Part shown: positions 61,644 to 64,000 of the stretch, piece by piece
How the letters are laid out: every line of letters begins with the position of its first letter
Position numbering within the stretch: position 1 is the first letter of the stretch
Origin: Rhodobacteraceae bacterium KLH11
Lineage (GTDB): Bacteria > Pseudomonadota > Alphaproteobacteria > Rhodobacterales > Rhodobacteraceae
Direction of reading: 5' to 3'
Length of the DNA: 64,000 nt
NCBI GenBank assembly: GCA_000158135.1
Contig: DS999532.1
Span: 358,263-422,262, forward strand
Position numbers and translations under genes: made by a program
The notes under the pieces: model-generated
Told to the model about the DNA's origin: nothing
Seen by the model: only the letters and a program-made list of their open reading frames with translations
Databases searched by the model: none

Positions 61644-63254
61644 ATGAAGAAAGTTGAAATTTATCGCTACGATGATCTGGCAGACCGCAAGCCGGAATAT
61701 GCATTGGTCGGCGAAGTTGATCTTGTTGTTGTGCGTTTTGACGACAAGGTTTCGGTTATGTACGGGCGTTGCGCGCACCGCGGCGCTTTGATGTCGGATG
61801 GCTTTGTAGATGGCGATAACCTGATCTGCGGCGTGCATAATTGGGATTATCGCGTCGATAGCGGTGTCTCGGAATACAATAACGCCGAGTCTTTGTATAA
61901 GTTCCAAAGCTGGGTTGAAGACGGCGCCATTCTGGTTGACGAGGATGAAATCAACTTGTGGGCCGAGGAAAACCCGCAGCCGTTCAATCGGGATGAGTAT
62001 CTGGGTCTCTATGCGGATACGTCGCACGGGACCGAGGAAGAGCCGTATAATCAGCTGATCCAGAACTACGCCAAGAATGGTCTGTCAAAGGTCGGTCATC
62101 ACGGTGTTGTTGAATCCATGGGCGTCCCCCGGACGCAACTGCCGGATTGGGATGACATTCAGATCCTTGCGGCACAACTTGCCAAGCAGCCGTTGCTGGA
62201 CGAAGACGCGGTAGGGACCGAAGTTGTTATCGGGCCGAATGCCAAGAAACCGCTGACGCTGAAAATCCCTCTGTTTGTGTCAGACATGAGCTTTGGTGCG
62301 CTCAGCGAACCGGCCAAGGTTGCGCTGGCGACCGGGGCGGAAATGGCGGGCACCGGTATCTGCTCGGGCGAAGGCGGAATGCTGCCCGATGAGCAAGAGG
62401 CCAACAGCCGCTATTTCTACGAACTTGCCTCGGCCCGGTTCGGGTTCTCATGGGACAAGCTGGATCGCGTACAGGCCTTTCACTTCAAAGGCGGGCAGGG
62501 AGCAAAGACCGGCACAGGCGGCCATTTGCCCGGGCCAAAAGTGAAAGGTAAAATCGCCAAAGTGCGCGAGCTTGAGCCCGGCACCCCGGCCGTGTCGCCG
62601 CCGCGCTTTCCCGAATGGACCGAGGTCAGCCAGATCCGCGATTTCGCGGATGAGGTGCGCGAGCGGACCGGAGGTATTCCGATCGGCTACAAACTATCGG
62701 CCCAGCACATTGAGAAAGATATTGATGCCGCGCTGGACGTGGGTGTCGACTATATCATTCTGGATGGCCGGGGCGGTGGCACCGGGGCGGCTCCGATCAT
62801 CTTCCGCGACAATATCTCGGTTCCGACCATTCCGGCACTGGCGCGCGCGCGGATGCATCTGGACCGGATCGGCCGCAAGGATATCACGCTGGTCATCACC
62901 GGCGGGTTGCGCAAGCCGGGTGACTTTGTGAAAGCCATGGCGCTTGGGGCTGATGCCATCGCAGTGTCAAACTCAGCCATGCAGGCGATTGGCTGTCTGG
63001 GCATGCGGGCCTGTCACACCAACAACTGCCCGGTTGGGATTGCGACGCAGAAACCGGGCCTGATGCGGCGTATTCAGGTTGAGAAATCGGCCAGGCAACT
63101 GGCGAATTTCTTTGAGACCAGCACCCATCTGATGCAGGTGATGGCGCGCGCCTGTGGCCATAATCACGTATCCAAGTTCAACCGTGATGACCTGACGACG
63201 TGGAAGCGTGAAATGGCAGACCTGACCGGCGTCGCTTACGGGGGCGTCCGGTGA
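61644..63254 (+). CDS. Rieske domain fused to glutamate synthase-like FMN/Fe-S domain
   Basis: 536 residues. Residues 1-105 are a Rieske [2Fe-2S] domain with C43-x-H45 (CAHRG) and C62-x2-H65 (CGVHNW). Residues about 150-520 are the FMN-binding domain of the glutamate synthase large subunit (GltB2): PLFVSDMSFGALSEPAKVAL, GEGGMLPDEQ, FKGGQGAKTG, and the Fe-S cysteines C-x5-C-x4-C in GCLGMRACHTNNCPVG. The amidotransferase domain is absent, so it would need free ammonia or an unknown partner. ATG at 61644; an upstream in-frame ATG at 61605 adds 13 unconserved residues. First of a run of coupled genes with two membrane proteins; probably takes electrons through the Rieske centre. Confidence 0.86.
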   Translation: MKKVEIYRYDDLADRKPEYALVGEVDLVVVRFDDKVSVMYGRCAHRGALMSDGFVDGDNLICGVHNWDYRVDSGVSEYNNAESLYKFQSWVEDGAILVDEDEINLWAEENPQPFNRDEYLGLYADTSHGTEEEPYNQLIQNYAKNGLSKVGHHGVVESMGVPRTQLPDWDDIQILAAQLAKQPLLDEDAVGTEVVIGPNAKKPLTLKIPLFVSDMSFGALSEPAKVALATGAEMAGTGICSGEGGMLPDEQEANSRYFYELASARFGFSWDKLDRVQAFHFKGGQGAKTGTGGHLPGPKVKGKIAKVRELEPGTPAVSPPRFPEWTEVSQIRDFADEVRERTGGIPIGYKLSAQHIEKDIDAALDVGVDYIILDGRGGGTGAAPIIFRDNISVPTIPALARARMHLDRIGRKDITLVITGGLRKPGDFVKAMALGADAIAVSNSAMQAIGCLGMRACHTNNCPVGIATQKPGLMRRIQVEKSARQLANFFETSTHLMQVMARACGHNHVSKFNRDDLTTWKREMADLTGVAYGGVR

Positions 63255-63628
63255 GCACTGCCGAGCTTATCTTTGTCTTGGTCAAGGCATGGCTAGTGAC
63301 CGGCGCGTTTGTGTCGGTCATCTTCCTGACCATCGGAATCGACCAGATCGATGAAGATGCGCAGGACGCTTACGTGTTCCGCCCCCTGCTTGTTCCTGCA
63401 ATTCTTCTGATCTGGCCGCTGGTTCTGTGGCGTTGGTATGTGCTGAAAACCGGGCGCGACAATCCGATGTCCAGATTCCACCCGGTTCGCAAAGCGCATG
63501 ATGTTGTGGCGGTGATGCTGGCGGCAGCCATCATAGCGGCTTTGGTTGCGGGTTTCTCGGTCCGTCAGACATGGCCTGCAGATGCCGATCCCGTGCAGCT
63601 CAGCGAAAAATCGGAGAGCTCAAAATGA
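63251..63628 (+). CDS. Small membrane protein in the Rieske-glutamate synthase operon
   Basis: 125 residues with three hydrophobic segments (about 6-28, 47-62, 84-103). GTG start at 63251 overlapping the Rieske-fusion stop, and its own stop overlaps the next gene by ATGA. I do not recognise a domain beyond a generic membrane protein. Tight coupling to the fusion and to the reductase-like gene suggests one membrane complex. Confidence 0.78.
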   Translation: MSTAELIFVLVKAWLVTGAFVSVIFLTIGIDQIDEDAQDAYVFRPLLVPAILLIWPLVLWRWYVLKTGRDNPMSRFHPVRKAHDVVAVMLAAAIIAALVAGFSVRQTWPADADPVQLSEKSESSK

Positions 63629-64000
63629 GTGTGAAATATGTTCCGGTTCAATGGAACAGAAACAAATGGATGTATGACGGCTTCCTGCTAGTTGGCGTCG
63701 GGTTGTTCCTGGGATTCTTCCTGCACATCCGCCCGGATTTCCTGAGCGGGAATGACCCCAGAATAAACGCACAGATTCTGAACGCCCGCGCGTTCGGCGT
63801 CTGTGCCTTCCTGATGCTGAGCATCATTTTGTCCATCGGCCCGCTGGCCCGGCTGGACCCCCGGTTCTCGGCCCTGTTGTACAACCGGCGTCACTTCGGG
63901 GTGATGACGGCTGCGGTCGCGCTGACGCATTTCGGCTTCATCCTGAACTGGTATTTCGCGTTTTCGAAATCCAATAAATACGAGGCGCTGCTTTTCGCAA
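63625..64000 (+). CDS. Ferric-reductase/cytochrome b-like membrane protein, partial at right edge
   Basis: First 125 residues; the gene continues outside the window. At least three membrane segments are visible, with LGFFLHIRPDF, FLMLSIILSIGPLARLDPRF and RRHFGVMTAAVALTHFGFIL. The pair of histidines in NRRHFGVMTAAVALTHF resembles haem-ligand helices of ferric reductase-like/YedZ-type membrane domains. Coupled by ATGA to the preceding gene. Likely passes electrons between the quinone pool and the Rieske-glutamate synthase fusion, which is inference. Confidence 0.72.
   Translation, partial: MSVKYVPVQWNRNKWMYDGFLLVGVGLFLGFFLHIRPDFLSGNDPRINAQILNARAFGVCAFLMLSIILSIGPLARLDPRFSALLYNRRHFGVMTAAVALTHFGFILNWYFAFSKSNKYEALLFA

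Noticed and set aside
1-64000. Mobile elements, CRISPR arrays, tRNA or rRNA genes
   Set aside because: No transposase, integrase, phage gene, regularly spaced repeats or tRNA-like cloverleaf was recognised in reading both strands.

Overview
The window looks like chromosomal DNA from a marine alphaproteobacterium of the Rhodobacterales (Roseobacter-type). It is GC-rich, densely packed in short operons with many 4-bp ATGA overlaps. It is dominated by ABC and TRAP importers with small catabolic modules, and it carries bhcBCD genes that closely resemble the Paracoccus beta-hydroxyaspartate cycle genes. This assignment comes from gene content and remembered family sequences, not a database search. 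I see no rRNA, tRNA, insertion sequence, prophage or CRISPR array.

Layout. 1-4156: dipeptide/oligopeptide-type ABC operon on the minus strand, cut by the left edge. 4370-11211: sugar-acid module (LacI regulator with a perfect 18-bp operator, TRAP transporter, IlvD/Edd dehydratase, PfkB kinase). 11229-18640: cytosolic two-component system divergent from a ribose-type ABC operon ending in an SMP-30 lactonase. 18686-21665: beta-hydroxyacid dehydrogenase, aldo/keto reductase and a GntR regulator with two DNA-binding domains. 21734-26570: GST, aldehyde dehydrogenase and an unusual DRE-TIM-like protein, divergent from a LysR regulator. 26571-31403: tandem glycine riboswitch, FAD amine dehydrogenase, then bhcB, bhcC, bhcD. 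31462-36875: M20 amidohydrolase, GlxA-type AraC regulator and a hydroxyproline-type module (DHDPS-family enzyme and two proline racemase-family enzymes). 36965-40740: molybdenum-carrier-like protein and thiBPQ under a TPP riboswitch. 40865-43310: ccdAB toxin-antitoxin, small membrane protein, sialidase-like propeller and small basic protein. 43546-48944: AGE isomerase, Asp/Glu racemase-like protein, GntR regulator, TPP enzyme, LysR regulator. 49042-55319: enolase-superfamily enzyme, second DadA-type dehydrogenase, second TRAP system and a BASS-like carrier. 55376-60413: ugd, then a cobalamin-riboswitch operon with a BtuFCD-like importer. 60443-64000: ECF sigma/zinc anti-sigma pair divergent from a Rieske-glutamate synthase fusion with membrane partners, cut by the right edge.

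Most interesting unit: in the described beta-hydroxyaspartate cycle, bhcA (aspartate-glyoxylate aminotransferase) heads the bhcABCD operon. Here a DadA-type FAD dehydrogenase behind a tandem glycine riboswitch takes that place, and no aminotransferase occurs anywhere in the window. If the FAD enzyme oxidises glycine (or an N-methyl or D-amino relative) to glyoxylate, the operon would be a glycine-sensing route in which 2 glycine become aspartate plus ammonia. The genes and the riboswitch are seen in the sequence, the BhcB/C/D reactions are established, and the FAD enzyme's substrate and the net route are inference.
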